64,000 nucleotides of DNA from JABDQW01 sp942492025 (GCA_942492025.1 CALODJ010000010.1:593639-657638), one strand, 5' to 3'; counted from the first letter of the stretch, positions 39,883 through 49,372 are shown. Program-made: numbers and translations. Notes: generated by a model not told the origin, from the letters alone.

Positions 39883-41823
39883 ATGCGTTTTCAGAAATTT
39901 CTATTGCTGTGTTGCCTTGCTGTCTGCGGTCTGTCAATTGAAACCCTGGCTGCGCCCGCTTCTCTGGAAACAGCGCAGGTAACGACAATACAGATTGATC
40001 AGCCTGCCGAGCATAGTCCGCTATCGAACGCGCCAACAGACTCAGCCGATCAACAGGAGTCGCTGGCGTACGAGTCGCTTGATCAGCTGAGCAAACTTAC
40101 GCAGATTGGATTGTCGGGACTGGCGATGCGCATGATTGAGCAGCAGCAAAAACTCTACCCTGAATTTGGCCCGGAATGGTATGCGTTTGAATTCAAATAT
40201 TTTCAGACTTTGTCTGCACTCGAGCGCTGGCAAGACATCATCGACCGCGCTGACCGGTTGCTGGATGAGGTTGAACAGGGACAGCAGATAACACCTAAAA
40301 TCGCCCAATGGATTGAATCCCAGAAGGCGATTGCCTGGCTGCAACTGGGCGATGCAGGACAATCATTAGAACTGACACGTAAGTTGATCTGGGAAGCCAG
40401 AGGTGAAGATCCTGATCGCACAGCTTTCTGGCGGTCTTTGATTATACGGGCCTACCTGCAGCTGGATTATGCGGAAGATGCAAACAGGGCGCTGCGTAAA
40501 TACCGCCGGGATTACGGCGACTTAAAATCAGAATGGAAGCTGTTGCAGGCGCAAGCGCTGTTGCGGGCGAGCAGGCCTGATGAGGTCGTCGATTTACTGG
40601 CACAGGAAAAATCGCATAAAGGCAGGGCTCTGCGTCTACTCGCAGCCGTCAGAGCACGCCCCGATAATGCTGGCCGCTATATCAAGGAGATCGAGCAACA
40701 ACTGTCCGATGCCAGTTTGACGCAAGCTCAGCAGCGTGCCTATTTTTATGTGCTCTATGAAGCTTATATTTCAAAAAAAAACCTGTTGTCCGCAGCTGAA
40801 ACCGTCGAGCAATTGCTTGCTCTGAATCGTGCTCAGGTATTGCTGGGTGAGCATTTCAACGTTAATGCCGATAGTCTGTGGCTGCTCTATGAGCAAATAG
40901 GCGAACAGGCGGGCAATCAGTACAACTTACTGAAAGGTAATGACTCTGCCTGGTACCAGCGTGCCGTTGATATCCAGGAAAAAGAGCCTGTCAAGGCGCG
41001 TGCAATGTATGCCGTTGTCGCACTCTCGACCGTCGATGAAAACAAGCGCCAACTGGCGCACAAACAACTTGTCGACGCGTTAGCCGTGACGGACGGCGGC
41101 CTGGAGGTTGTTAACCAGCTATACATGCAAAGTACGCGGGCCGGCTCATCAGACAATCTACCCGTTGAGGTGCGCTATCGCCTGGTCGACCATGCACTAT
41201 CTATCGGCGACATCACCCTGGCTGCAAGTATGATGGTGAGCCTGCCTGAGCCACCACCGGGCGAGGGTTATTTCGACTGGCAGATGCGCAAGGCGCGTGT
41301 GCTGATACTCGAGGGTGAGTATCAAAAGGGAGAGGCTGAACTCAAGTTGTCGCTGCAGAATGCCACTGAACTAAATACAGACATGGTGGATCGCTATTTA
41401 CAGGTGGTGTTCGATCTGCAAACGATTAAAAGACATAAACAGGCTCTTGAGCTGTTCGATCTGTTGCCAATCGCGTCTATGGATGACAAGTTGAAACGTG
41501 AAATCTATTACTGGAAAGCGGAATCCAATTATGAGATTGAGCGTTACGATCAGGCTGCCATGCTCTATATGCAGTCGGCGCAAGCGGGTGATGAGACCAT
41601 GTCAGACCTGTGGGCGCAGTCAGCCCGGTTCAAGGCTTCGGATGCCTTATTAAAGGCGAAATTATATGACGATGCACAGCACGCGTATTCCGAGTTACTG
41701 AAAATTACGTCCAGCGACGCACGCAAGCGACTCATCCGGCAAAAGCTTCAGCACATTCGCCTGTTGCGCAGTAACGATGCCGAATCAGCCAGGGGGCAGG
41801 CAGATGAAACACTATCAGGCTAG
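39883..41823 (+). CDS. Exported TPR-repeat protein (646 aa)
   Basis: A signal peptide (MRFQKFLLLCCLAVCGLSIETLA) is followed by an acidic linker and then helical repeats through to the end. Recognisable TPR-like units are WQDIIDRADRLLDEVEQG, AWLQLGDAGQSLELTRKLIWEA, AYLQLDYAEDANRALRKYRRDYG and YWKAESNYEIERYDQAAMLYMQSAQ. It is probably periplasmic or outer-membrane associated, as a scaffold. No enzyme domain is visible and I do not recognise a named family. Its last 20 bp overlap ogt. Confidence 0.8.
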   Translation: MRFQKFLLLCCLAVCGLSIETLAAPASLETAQVTTIQIDQPAEHSPLSNAPTDSADQQESLAYESLDQLSKLTQIGLSGLAMRMIEQQQKLYPEFGPEWYAFEFKYFQTLSALERWQDIIDRADRLLDEVEQGQQITPKIAQWIESQKAIAWLQLGDAGQSLELTRKLIWEARGEDPDRTAFWRSLIIRAYLQLDYAEDANRALRKYRRDYGDLKSEWKLLQAQALLRASRPDEVVDLLAQEKSHKGRALRLLAAVRARPDNAGRYIKEIEQQLSDASLTQAQQRAYFYVLYEAYISKKNLLSAAETVEQLLALNRAQVLLGEHFNVNADSLWLLYEQIGEQAGNQYNLLKGNDSAWYQRAVDIQEKEPVKARAMYAVVALSTVDENKRQLAHKQLVDALAVTDGGLEVVNQLYMQSTRAGSSDNLPVEVRYRLVDHALSIGDITLAASMMVSLPEPPPGEGYFDWQMRKARVLILEGEYQKGEAELKLSLQNATELNTDMVDRYLQVVFDLQTIKRHKQALELFDLLPIASMDDKLKREIYYWKAESNYEIERYDQAAMLYMQSAQAGDETMSDLWAQSARFKASDALLKAKLYDDAQHAYSELLKITSSDARKRLIRQKLQHIRLLRSNDAESARGQADETLSG

Positions 41824-42280
41824 CATTAAAACACCGTTCGCTCATCTGGGTTTATGCTTCAGTGCTAACAAGCTGACAGCGATCGATTTCATCGAATCCG
41901 ATAAAGAAATCAAGCCGCGCGACGAAACGGCTGTTAGCGTCTGTAATCAGATCAGGCAGTATGTCCAAAGCCCGAAGGGGGACAGCGCATTTGAGATTAT
42001 GTATTCAATTCAAGGCACCTCCTTTCAGAAAAAAGTCTGGAGTGAACTGAAGAAAATACCGCCAGGCAAGGTGATTACTTACGGCCAGCTCGCACAGAAA
42101 CTCGACACATCGGCGCGCGCGGTGGGTAATGCCTGCAGAAAAAACCCGATCCCGCTTGTTATACCCTGTCATCGAGTGGTCTCTTCGAACGGAATAGGTG
42201 GCTACGCCGGCGATACGCAGGGTGGATTGGTGCAGGTTAAATCCTGGTTGCTGACGCATGAAGGTGTGGCTGTTCCCTGA
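41804..42280 (+). CDS. ogt: Methylated-DNA--protein-cysteine S-methyltransferase
   Basis: 158 aa with the C-terminal DNA-binding and alkyl-acceptor domain: FQKKVWSELKKIPPGKVITYGQLAQKLDTSARAVGNACRKNPIPLVIPCHRVVSSNG, with acceptor Cys122 in PCHR. It removes O6-alkyl groups from guanine in a suicide reaction. The ATG at 41804, with GGGGG seven bases upstream, is preferred to 41777. The Ada regulatory domain is absent, so this is the Ogt type. Confidence 0.93.
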   Translation: MKHYQASIKTPFAHLGLCFSANKLTAIDFIESDKEIKPRDETAVSVCNQIRQYVQSPKGDSAFEIMYSIQGTSFQKKVWSELKKIPPGKVITYGQLAQKLDTSARAVGNACRKNPIPLVIPCHRVVSSNGIGGYAGDTQGGLVQVKSWLLTHEGVAVP

Positions 42281-42333
42281 GTTTGTTATTGATCCGGATG
42301 CTGATATTCACGCTTTTTTAACACATCTTTGTT

Positions 42334-43785
42334 ATGAGCTACTTTCTGGGTATTGATCAGGGTAGCCATTCCAGCCGTGCAGTCCTGTTTGACGGAAATG
42401 GTGGTATTGTTGAACAGGCGTCGCAAAAAATCATGATTGACCGGCCTGCGACCGGGCAGGCCGAATACGGTGCCGGTCTGCTGTTCAATTCGGTTGAAAC
42501 TGTAGTAAAGCAGGTGCTGGATGCTTTGGATAGGCAAGATAATGCACAGGTCTCAGCCTGCGGTATTGCAACGCAGAGATCGACTGTACTCGCCTGGGAT
42601 GTTAGCGGCAGGGCCCTTGGCCCGGCGTTGAGCTGGCAGGATGTTCGTGCAGAACGCATGATGGCTGAACTGCAGCAGCACGAGCGAGAAATCAGGCGGT
42701 TGACCGGTCTTCCGTTAACCCCCTATTACAGTTCCAGTAAAATGAACTGGCTGCTCAATCAGTCCGAAAGGGTAAAACAGTGCCCGAGAGAAGCGCTGCG
42801 ATTGTCTCCGCTGATCAGCTACCTGCTGTTTCATCTGCTAGACAACAAGCCTTATGTCATCGATTACAGTAATGCACAGCGCACGCAATTGTTTGATCTT
42901 GATGCGCTGACATGGTCTGAGCGCTTGTGCAACTGGTTTGATGTTGACATCAGCTTATTGCCCGAATGCAGGCCCATTCGCGCTGCGTATGGCAAGCTGT
43001 ATGGTACAGACATACCGGTAACGGCTGTGTGCGGAGACCAGAATGCAGCTATGTATGGTACCGGTCAGCTGGAACAGGGTATGGCGCTGGTCAATATCGG
43101 TAGCGGGGCTTTTGTGTTGCGCGAACTCGATCACTTCAGCGAAAGTAAGACGCAGTTGACCGGTGTCGCTTATGCGGATAACGAGACTGTTGGTTATATG
43201 CGCGAAGCAACCATAAACGGTGCCGGCAATGCGTTGAGCTGGGCAGAAAAGCAATGGGGCGTCGAGAATTTGATCGAAAGCCTGCCAGACTGGATGCGGA
43301 CCGTTAAGGAGCCGCCCGTGTTTATCAATTCGGTTGGGGGTCTCGGGACGCCCTGGATGCAAGGCAAACTTGCTTCGGCATTTGTCGGCAATGGCACCTA
43401 TACTAATGCTGAAAAGGCTGTTGCGATCATCGAAAGCATTGTGTTCATGATACAGGTCAATCTTGAACTGATGGCTGTGGAGGCGCCGCTGAAGAAATTG
43501 CGCGTCAGTGGTGGTTTATCAAAGATGGATGGCTTGTGTCAGAAATTAAGCGATCTGAGCGGGTATGTGGTCGAACGCAGCAATGTCGCTGAAGCTTCGG
43601 CGCGGGGTGCCGCCTGGCTTGCTGCGGGGCGGCCGCATAGCTGGAACAGCAACAGACCTGATGAACCTTCAAGCAGACAGTTTGTGCCGCAGCAGGCTAA
43701 CGGTCTTGCGTCGAGGTACCGGTTGTTCAATACAGAACTGAATCGGATGTTGAAGGCTAATCAACAAGTGAGGACTGTAAAGTGA
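42334..43785 (+). CDS. FGGY-family carbohydrate kinase, glycerol kinase-like (483 aa)
   Basis: An ASKHA kinase with the FGGY layout: N-terminal phosphate loop FLGIDQGSHSSRAVLFDGNG, central VTAVCGDQNAAMYGTGQLEQGMALVNIGSGAFVLRE and C-terminal RVSGGLSKMDGLCQKLSDLSGYVVERSNVAEASARGAAWLAAG. The order is that of GlpK, but the usual DQGTTSSR and G-T-G-C-F motifs read DQGSHSSR and GSGAF, so the sugar or polyol is not certain. The downstream GDPD (4-bp GTGA overlap) and GlpD-like genes favour glycerol. Confidence 0.82.
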   Translation: MSYFLGIDQGSHSSRAVLFDGNGGIVEQASQKIMIDRPATGQAEYGAGLLFNSVETVVKQVLDALDRQDNAQVSACGIATQRSTVLAWDVSGRALGPALSWQDVRAERMMAELQQHEREIRRLTGLPLTPYYSSSKMNWLLNQSERVKQCPREALRLSPLISYLLFHLLDNKPYVIDYSNAQRTQLFDLDALTWSERLCNWFDVDISLLPECRPIRAAYGKLYGTDIPVTAVCGDQNAAMYGTGQLEQGMALVNIGSGAFVLRELDHFSESKTQLTGVAYADNETVGYMREATINGAGNALSWAEKQWGVENLIESLPDWMRTVKEPPVFINSVGGLGTPWMQGKLASAFVGNGTYTNAEKAVAIIESIVFMIQVNLELMAVEAPLKKLRVSGGLSKMDGLCQKLSDLSGYVVERSNVAEASARGAAWLAAGRPHSWNSNRPDEPSSRQFVPQQANGLASRYRLFNTELNRMLKANQQVRTVK

Positions 43786-44522
43786 TACCTGTTCTGGTGG
43801 CACATCGCGGTTATATGGAAAAGTATCCGGAGAATTCGCTGTCATCAATCGAGGCTGCTCTGCAAGCCGGTGCTTGCATGGTTGAGTTCGACGTGCAAAT
43901 GGATGCCAATGGACAGTTGCTGCTATTGCACGATGATAATTTCAAACGTACGGCGGGCATAGACAGCAGCATATTCGATACACCGGATGGCACACTGATC
44001 AGCGTTCATGAACCAGACAGGCTGGGTGACGCATTCAAGCCGGAGACTGTTCCTGCCTTAACGCAAATTCTTGACATGCTGGAGCATTATCCACAAGCCA
44101 CGGCATTTATTGAAATCAAGGATGAGAGTATTCAGCGCTGGGGTCTGGGCCGGGTCATGGATGAACTCCTGAGTTGCATTGAGCAACTGTCGCATCAGTG
44201 CGTGATCATCTCTGATAACCTGGAGGCTGTTTCCACTGCAGGCAAACAATCTGACAGCAAGACGGGCTGGGTAATCCATCGCTATGATGCGGTGCATCAC
44301 GAGCTGGCCGAGCAGCATACACCCGATTACATGATATGTAATTACAAACGGATTGTTGGGGGGCTGTGGCCAGGAAACTGGGAATGGATGCTGTATGACA
44401 TAACTGACCCCGATCTCGCTCTGCATTGGGCTGACAAAGGGGCGCGCCTGATCGAAACGCGTGAAATTGGCGACATGTTGCAGCACCCGCTGCTGCAGCA
44501 ACGCCGTTGCCAGCACGGTTAG
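43782..44522 (+). CDS. Glycerophosphodiester phosphodiesterase (246 aa)
   Basis: A cytoplasmic GDPD TIM barrel (no signal peptide): VAHRGYMEKYPENSLSSIEAALQAGACMVEFDVQMD with His and Glu/Asp of the active site, LLLHDDNFKRTAG and TAFIEIKDESI. It hydrolyses glycerophosphodiesters to sn-glycerol 3-phosphate and an alcohol. The GTG start overlaps the kinase TGA, and the GlpD-like gene follows after 7 bp, so kinase and phosphodiesterase both feed the dehydrogenase. Confidence 0.9.
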   Translation: MIPVLVAHRGYMEKYPENSLSSIEAALQAGACMVEFDVQMDANGQLLLLHDDNFKRTAGIDSSIFDTPDGTLISVHEPDRLGDAFKPETVPALTQILDMLEHYPQATAFIEIKDESIQRWGLGRVMDELLSCIEQLSHQCVIISDNLEAVSTAGKQSDSKTGWVIHRYDAVHHELAEQHTPDYMICNYKRIVGGLWPGNWEWMLYDITDPDLALHWADKGARLIETREIGDMLQHPLLQQRRCQHG

Positions 44523-44529
44523 TCCAGCG

Positions 44530-45714
44530 ATGAACACTACGCCAGACTATGATGTTGCCGTTATCGGTGCAGGTATTCACGGCGCAGGTGTTGCACAGGC
44601 AGCCGCGGCAGCAGGTTACTCCGTACTCGTGCTGGAACAATATGATCAAGCTGCAAAGGGCTCGTCCTGTCGCTCCTCCAAGCTGATACACGGGGGTTTG
44701 CGTTATCTCGAGAACGGACAACTACATCTGGTTCGTGAGTGCTTACATGAACGCGAGGTTCTGTTGCAGATCGCGCCTCACCTGGTCAAGCTGGTCCCCT
44801 TTCATATCCCCGTTTACAGCGAGACGCGCAGGCGCCCGTGGAAAATCACCCTCGGACTGGGTGTGTATTCGTTGCTCAGCAGAAAACCATTTCGCCGGGT
44901 GTCGCGCACACGCTGGGATCAGTTGGATGGCTTGCGCACCGATCGTCTTGATGCAGTGTTCAGTTACTACGATGCGCAAACCGATGATGCCCGTCTGACG
45001 CGTTCGGTACTCGCGTCCGCACGTGAACTGGGCGCCGATGTCATTACCGCAGCAGAATTTACCCGTGCAGATCTGGCTTCAGATAAAGTCAGCGTGAATT
45101 ACGTGAATAACGGCAGCACGAAGGCCGTCGTGGCACGGGCACTGGTCAATGCGGCCGGTCCCTGGATCAACCAGGTACAGGCCAAGATCTATCAGTCGTC
45201 CGGCGAGCGGGTGGCGACATATGATATGGAGCTGGTGCAGGGGACTCATATCGTTGTTGCCGGCGAAATCGCGCATCCCTATTATCTGGAAGCACCCCAG
45301 GATGGACGCGCTGTGTTTGTTCTGCCGTGGAAAAACAACATCATGGTCGGAACCACCGAAAGCCATTATCAGGGTGATCCAGCCCGGGTCAGGCCGCTCG
45401 CCGCCGAGATCGATTATTTGCTGGAGATTTACAATTATTATTTCAATCGATCGCTCGAGCGTGATGAAGTGGTCGAATCATTTGCCGGCCTGCGTGTGTT
45501 GCCTGGCGGACGGGGTGACGCTTTCAATAAATCGCGGGATTCGCACTTTCTGCAGGATAACGCCCGTCAGCCGCGGCTGGTATCGATCTACGGTGGCAAA
45601 CTGACCTCGTACCGCGCTGCATCCGACAGTGTGCTCGCCAGCCTCAGAAAAACACTACCCGCTGCCACCCGCCTGGCACGCACGTGCAAGCTGGGACTAC
45701 CGGTAATTGATTGA
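44530..45714 (+). CDS. Glycerol-3-phosphate dehydrogenase-like FAD oxidoreductase (394 aa)
   Basis: A DAO-family flavoprotein: dinucleotide fold YDVAVIGAGIHGAGVAQAAAAAGYSVLVLEQ, SSCRSSKLIHGGLRYLENGQL as in GlpD, PYYLEAPQDGRAVFVLPWKNNIMVGTTESHYQGDP and the end motif IYGGKLTSYRAASD. It is about 100 residues shorter than E. coli GlpD because the C-terminal helical domain after the DAO barrel is missing. The ATG at 44530 is taken; the frame is open further upstream but into GDPD. It probably oxidises glycerol 3-phosphate to DHAP at the membrane. Confidence 0.85.
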   Translation: MNTTPDYDVAVIGAGIHGAGVAQAAAAAGYSVLVLEQYDQAAKGSSCRSSKLIHGGLRYLENGQLHLVRECLHEREVLLQIAPHLVKLVPFHIPVYSETRRRPWKITLGLGVYSLLSRKPFRRVSRTRWDQLDGLRTDRLDAVFSYYDAQTDDARLTRSVLASARELGADVITAAEFTRADLASDKVSVNYVNNGSTKAVVARALVNAAGPWINQVQAKIYQSSGERVATYDMELVQGTHIVVAGEIAHPYYLEAPQDGRAVFVLPWKNNIMVGTTESHYQGDPARVRPLAAEIDYLLEIYNYYFNRSLERDEVVESFAGLRVLPGGRGDAFNKSRDSHFLQDNARQPRLVSIYGGKLTSYRAASDSVLASLRKTLPAATRLARTCKLGLPVID

Positions 45715-45738
45715 TTATTAGAAATTTTCACAGGCAGT

Positions 45739-45766
45739 ATTGATAATTAGAATACCGGCCCCATAT
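45739..45766 (+). promoter_or_regulatory. Sigma-32-type heat-shock promoter of htpG
   Basis: ATTGATA (45739-45745) resembles the CTTGAAA -35, and CCCCATAT (45759-45766) matches the CCCCATNT -10. They are 13 bp apart, within the sigma-32 range. The predicted start is about 60 bp before the htpG ATG. Confidence 0.6.
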
Positions 45767-45830
45767 ACCCAAAAAAATAGCATTAAAACACCTATCAGCT
45801 GTATTTTTATCAGAATTTTTGGAGATTCAA

Positions 45831-47738
45831 ATGAGTGTAGAGACCGGTAAAGAAACCCTCGAATTTCAGACGGAAGCGCGTCAGATCCTGCACCTGATGA
45901 CGCATTCGCTGTATTCCAACAAGGAAATATTCCTGCGCGAACTGATTTCGAATGCATCGGATGCGTGCGACAAGTTACGCTTTGAAGCCCTGGGTAATGA
46001 TGACCTGTACGAAGGCGATGGAGATCTGAAGATCACCGTCGATTTCGACCAAGACAACAAGACGGTCACCGTTACGGATAATGGCATCGGGATGTCACGC
46101 GATGAAATTATCGAAAACATCGGCACGATCGCCAGTTCAGGGACACGGAAATTTCTCGAATCTCTCACCGGTGACCAGGCCAAGGATGCACAGATGATTG
46201 GTCAGTTTGGTGTCGGTTTTTATTCGAGCTTTATCGTTGCCGATAAAGTAACAGTGACCAGCCGGCGTGCCGGTGTCGGCACGGATGAAGCCGTGCGCTG
46301 GGAGTCGGACGGGCAGGGCAGCTTTACCCTGGAAAATACCGAACAAGACCGTCGCGGGACCGTAGTCACCTTGCATCTGAAGGAAGGCGAGGAAGAGTTT
46401 GCCGACAATTTCCGCCTGCGTAACATCATCAAGCAGTACTCAGACCATATCTCCCTGTCGATCAACATGCTGAAAGTGGATTATGGCCGCGATGAGGACA
46501 AGGAGGAAAAAGAAGCTGCCGAACCGGAGTACGAACGCGTAAACAGTGCGTCAGCGCTGTGGGCCAAGGACAAGAAAGACATTACGGATGATGAGTACAA
46601 GGAATTCTACAAGCATGTCAGCCATGACTTTCAGGACCCGCAAACCTGGATCCATAACAAAGTCGAGGGCAATCAGAGCTATACCTCGCTGTTTTATATT
46701 CCCGCGAAGGCACCATTTGACCTGTTCGATCGCGACCATAAACGCGGCGTCAAGCTCTATGTGAAACGTGTCTTCATTATGGATGATGCCGAGCACCTGA
46801 TGCCCAACTATCTGAGGTTCATCAAAGGTGTGGTTGATTCGGACGATCTGCCACTCAATGTGTCGCGAGAGATTCTGCAGCAGAACAAAGTCATCGATCG
46901 TATTCGCGGTGCATCCGTGAAGAAGATCCTGGGTAAGTTGGAGTCGATGGCCAAAGACCAGGCCGACGACTATGCGGCTTTCTGGAAAACCTTTGGCCAG
47001 GTGATGAAAGAAGGGCCGATCGAGGATTTTGCCAACAAGGACCGTATCGCCAAACTGCTGCGCTTTGCCAGCACAGAAGCCAATACCGAAGAGCAGACGG
47101 TCTCGCTGGAAGACTATGTGGGCCGCATGAAGGAAGGCCAGGAAAAAATCTATTTCATCACGGCCGAGTCTTTCGCGGCCGCGAAGAACAGCCCACATCT
47201 GGAAGTGTTCAGGAAGAAAGGCATTGAGGTGCTGTTATTGAGCGATCGTGTTGATGAGTGGCTGGTGTCGCACTTGACCGAGTTCGATGAGAAACCACTG
47301 CAGTCAGTTGCGCGCGGTGACCTCGATCTGGGCAAGATCGGTGATGAAGAGGAACAAAAGGCCAGCGAACAAGCAAGCGAGGAATTCAAGGATATTATCG
47401 AGCGTGTGAAGAAAACGCTGGGCGACAAGATCTCCGAGGCACGCATGTCACAGCGTCTCACGGATTCGCCATCGTGCCTGGTTCTGAATGAACAGGACAT
47501 GAGTGCACAAATGCGGCAAATACTGGAGGCGGCAGGGCAATATGCACCCATTGCGCAGCCGATTCTGGAACTCAACTCCGAGCACAAACTGGTCGCTAAG
47601 CTGAAGGATATCCAGGCGGATGACAGCTTCAACGACTGGGTGTCGCTGCTGTACGAGCAGGCGCAGCTGGCGGCTGGTAATCAGCTGGAAGATCCTGCAG
47701 GCTTTGTCATGCGAGTGAATCGTCTGCTCGAATCCTGA
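45831..47738 (+). CDS. htpG: Molecular chaperone HtpG (Hsp90)
   Basis: 635 aa. A GHKL ATPase domain (EIFLRELISNASDACDKLRF, VTDNGIGMSRDEIIENIGTIASSGT, GQFGVGFYSSFIVADKV), a middle domain with the catalytic Arg region (RGVVDSDDLPLNVSREILQQNKV) and a dimerisation domain. It remodels client proteins under heat stress. The ATG at 45831 follows TTGGAG; that TTG (45819) could be read as an in-frame start but is the ribosome-binding site. Confidence 0.97.
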   Translation: MSVETGKETLEFQTEARQILHLMTHSLYSNKEIFLRELISNASDACDKLRFEALGNDDLYEGDGDLKITVDFDQDNKTVTVTDNGIGMSRDEIIENIGTIASSGTRKFLESLTGDQAKDAQMIGQFGVGFYSSFIVADKVTVTSRRAGVGTDEAVRWESDGQGSFTLENTEQDRRGTVVTLHLKEGEEEFADNFRLRNIIKQYSDHISLSINMLKVDYGRDEDKEEKEAAEPEYERVNSASALWAKDKKDITDDEYKEFYKHVSHDFQDPQTWIHNKVEGNQSYTSLFYIPAKAPFDLFDRDHKRGVKLYVKRVFIMDDAEHLMPNYLRFIKGVVDSDDLPLNVSREILQQNKVIDRIRGASVKKILGKLESMAKDQADDYAAFWKTFGQVMKEGPIEDFANKDRIAKLLRFASTEANTEEQTVSLEDYVGRMKEGQEKIYFITAESFAAAKNSPHLEVFRKKGIEVLLLSDRVDEWLVSHLTEFDEKPLQSVARGDLDLGKIGDEEEQKASEQASEEFKDIIERVKKTLGDKISEARMSQRLTDSPSCLVLNEQDMSAQMRQILEAAGQYAPIAQPILELNSEHKLVAKLKDIQADDSFNDWVSLLYEQAQLAAGNQLEDPAGFVMRVNRLLES

Positions 47739-47782
47739 TTTATTCCGCTGCAATCGGTAGACAAACATCGCCCGGTAGTGTT

Positions 47783-47857
47783 GTAGGGTGCGCCGTGCGC
47801 ACCGAACTCGTAGCGTCAATCAGATGACCATAACATGGCGCGCACGGCGCACCCTGC
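47783..47857. repeat. Palindromic intergenic repeat (GTAGGGTGCGCCGTGCGCACC type), copy 2
   Basis: The left arm 47783-47803 is identical to the left arm at 26701-26721. The right arm (47837-47857) is its near-complement. The rest of 47739-48084 has a single arm of the GGAGCGATTTAAGCCG repeat (47964-47978 region, minus strand) and a fragment with CCTCTGCGGTTCA; no gene is apparent. Confidence 0.75.
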
Positions 47858-48084
47858 GTACTCGCCAATGATTCAGGGCGAATCAATAACGGCAGAGATT
47901 TGGAGAGCACTCGGAACTGCATGTACTTAATTTTCGATGTGGCCGCGGGCGTGTGAGCTATCGGCTTAAATCGCTCCTGCAAATACGCGAAATATATACT
48001 GCGTTCCTTGTGCCTCTGCGGTTCATATGTAAATTATTGCCCGCTTCGATGGCTGTTGCTGCGTTACCGGCTATACTAGTGGCA

Positions 48085-49083
48085 ATGTCTATAAACGCAA
48101 CGGTCAGCTTCGGATACATTTTCAAACTGCTGGTTTTTCTGGCGGTTTTTGCCATTGGTCAGGCACCTTGCGTAGCCGCCGAGGAAGTGATTCAGGCAGA
48201 CACCCGCTATCTCTATGTCCAGCCCGGACAGACACTTCACAACATTGTGCGCCGTCTTTATCCCCAACGTCAGAAGGACTGGGTCAAGCTGGAACAACAG
48301 ATCGTGCGTGATAATCCTGAAGCTTTTGTTGATGGCGATAAAACAAAAATGAAAGCCGGTGCACGATTGGAATTGCCTCGACGCATGGTCGTCAAACCCC
48401 GGCCGATTGCGCGCAAACCCAGTCAGGTCGGTGAGGTGATCATGGCGAGGGGAGAAACTCTTGCGATCAATCAGCAGAAGGTCTCCAGGGATCTGAGCGT
48501 CGGCGATGCCGTGTATGTTGGCGACAAGATTGTCACTGGAGAAGACGGTTTTCTGCGGCTGCATATGGTGGACAACGCCAGGCTCGATTTGCGCTGTTAC
48601 AGTATTATGGTAATAGAAAAGTATGATCTGCAGAAAACGAATCGTCGCAGTATTCTTAATTTGTTACAGGGCAGTTTGCGCAAGGTTACCGGTGAGATTG
48701 GCAAATGGACTGAAGATATTTACGAATTGAAGACGCCGGTTGCGTCAGTCGGTGTGCGTGGAACCGAATATGCTCTGCGCGTATTTCAGTCTAAAGGCTG
48801 TGATGGTTCAGTGGATACCAATGACGAAGGTCTATATATCAAGGTGATTAATGGCTGGGTCGATGTGCATAACAAGGCCGCGAAAACGGAAGTCGCAAAA
48901 AACGATACACTCTATATTCCACTACCCGACAAGGCACCCGTCGAGAAGGTGATCAAGGCGGGTGTATTTGAGCCTGTGAAAGCAACAGAACCTGTGCAGG
49001 ACGAGCCTGTCGTTGAAGAAAAATCCACCAGCGCGTGGTGGTGGGCTGTGCTGGGCGTGATCATCATCGCATTGGCTATTTAA
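48085..49083 (+). CDS. LysM-FecR domain protein with C-terminal membrane helix (332 aa)
   Basis: A signal-like N-terminus (YIFKLLVFLAVFAIGQAPCVAAE) is followed by a LysM-like segment (TRYLYVQPGQTLHNIVRRLYPQRQKDWVKLEQQIVRDNPEAF), then a FecR domain (GDAVYVGDKIVTGEDGFLRLHMVDNARLDLR, LLQGSLRKVTGEIGKW, ELKTPVASVGVRGTEYALRV) and a final helix WWWAVLGVIIIALAI. No sigma factor gene is adjacent, so it is not a classical FecR anti-sigma protein. Such LysM-FecR proteins are probably envelope proteins of unknown role. The start is uncertain: the frame is open to 47953. Confidence 0.8.
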   Translation: MSINATVSFGYIFKLLVFLAVFAIGQAPCVAAEEVIQADTRYLYVQPGQTLHNIVRRLYPQRQKDWVKLEQQIVRDNPEAFVDGDKTKMKAGARLELPRRMVVKPRPIARKPSQVGEVIMARGETLAINQQKVSRDLSVGDAVYVGDKIVTGEDGFLRLHMVDNARLDLRCYSIMVIEKYDLQKTNRRSILNLLQGSLRKVTGEIGKWTEDIYELKTPVASVGVRGTEYALRVFQSKGCDGSVDTNDEGLYIKVINGWVDVHNKAAKTEVAKNDTLYIPLPDKAPVEKVIKAGVFEPVKATEPVQDEPVVEEKSTSAWWWAVLGVIIIALAI

Positions 49084-49372
49084 AAAAAGCAATATCCACC
49101 GCAACGGCGCAACGAACACGAAGCTGCGCAATATCAGTTGACCTTATAAGCTAATTCACTCTCGAGAACGCCTGAGGGTATAATTAATCAACACCCTTCT
49201 CAACGGTTTTGAAAAGGCAGATTTTTTTTACAATACAAGAAGCCGGTGTGCTTTTCTTCACCACGTTCAATATGGAGCGCAGTCCGAAGGCGGTGGTGTT
49301 CTTCGAACGATGGCTGTGAAAAGGAACATAATACCGACGTAGCATTTGGGTTAATTACACGGGAACAAGCCA
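49084..49372. other. Upstream region of the GH13 gene
   Basis: 289 bp without a gene. A TATAAT at 49179-49184 with TTCACT 18 bp upstream may be the promoter of the GH13 gene. The A+T content is higher than in the neighbours. Confidence 0.4.

Noticed and set aside
45819..45830. TTG start for htpG
   Set aside because: TTGGAG is again the ribosome-binding site; HtpG proteins begin at the following Met.
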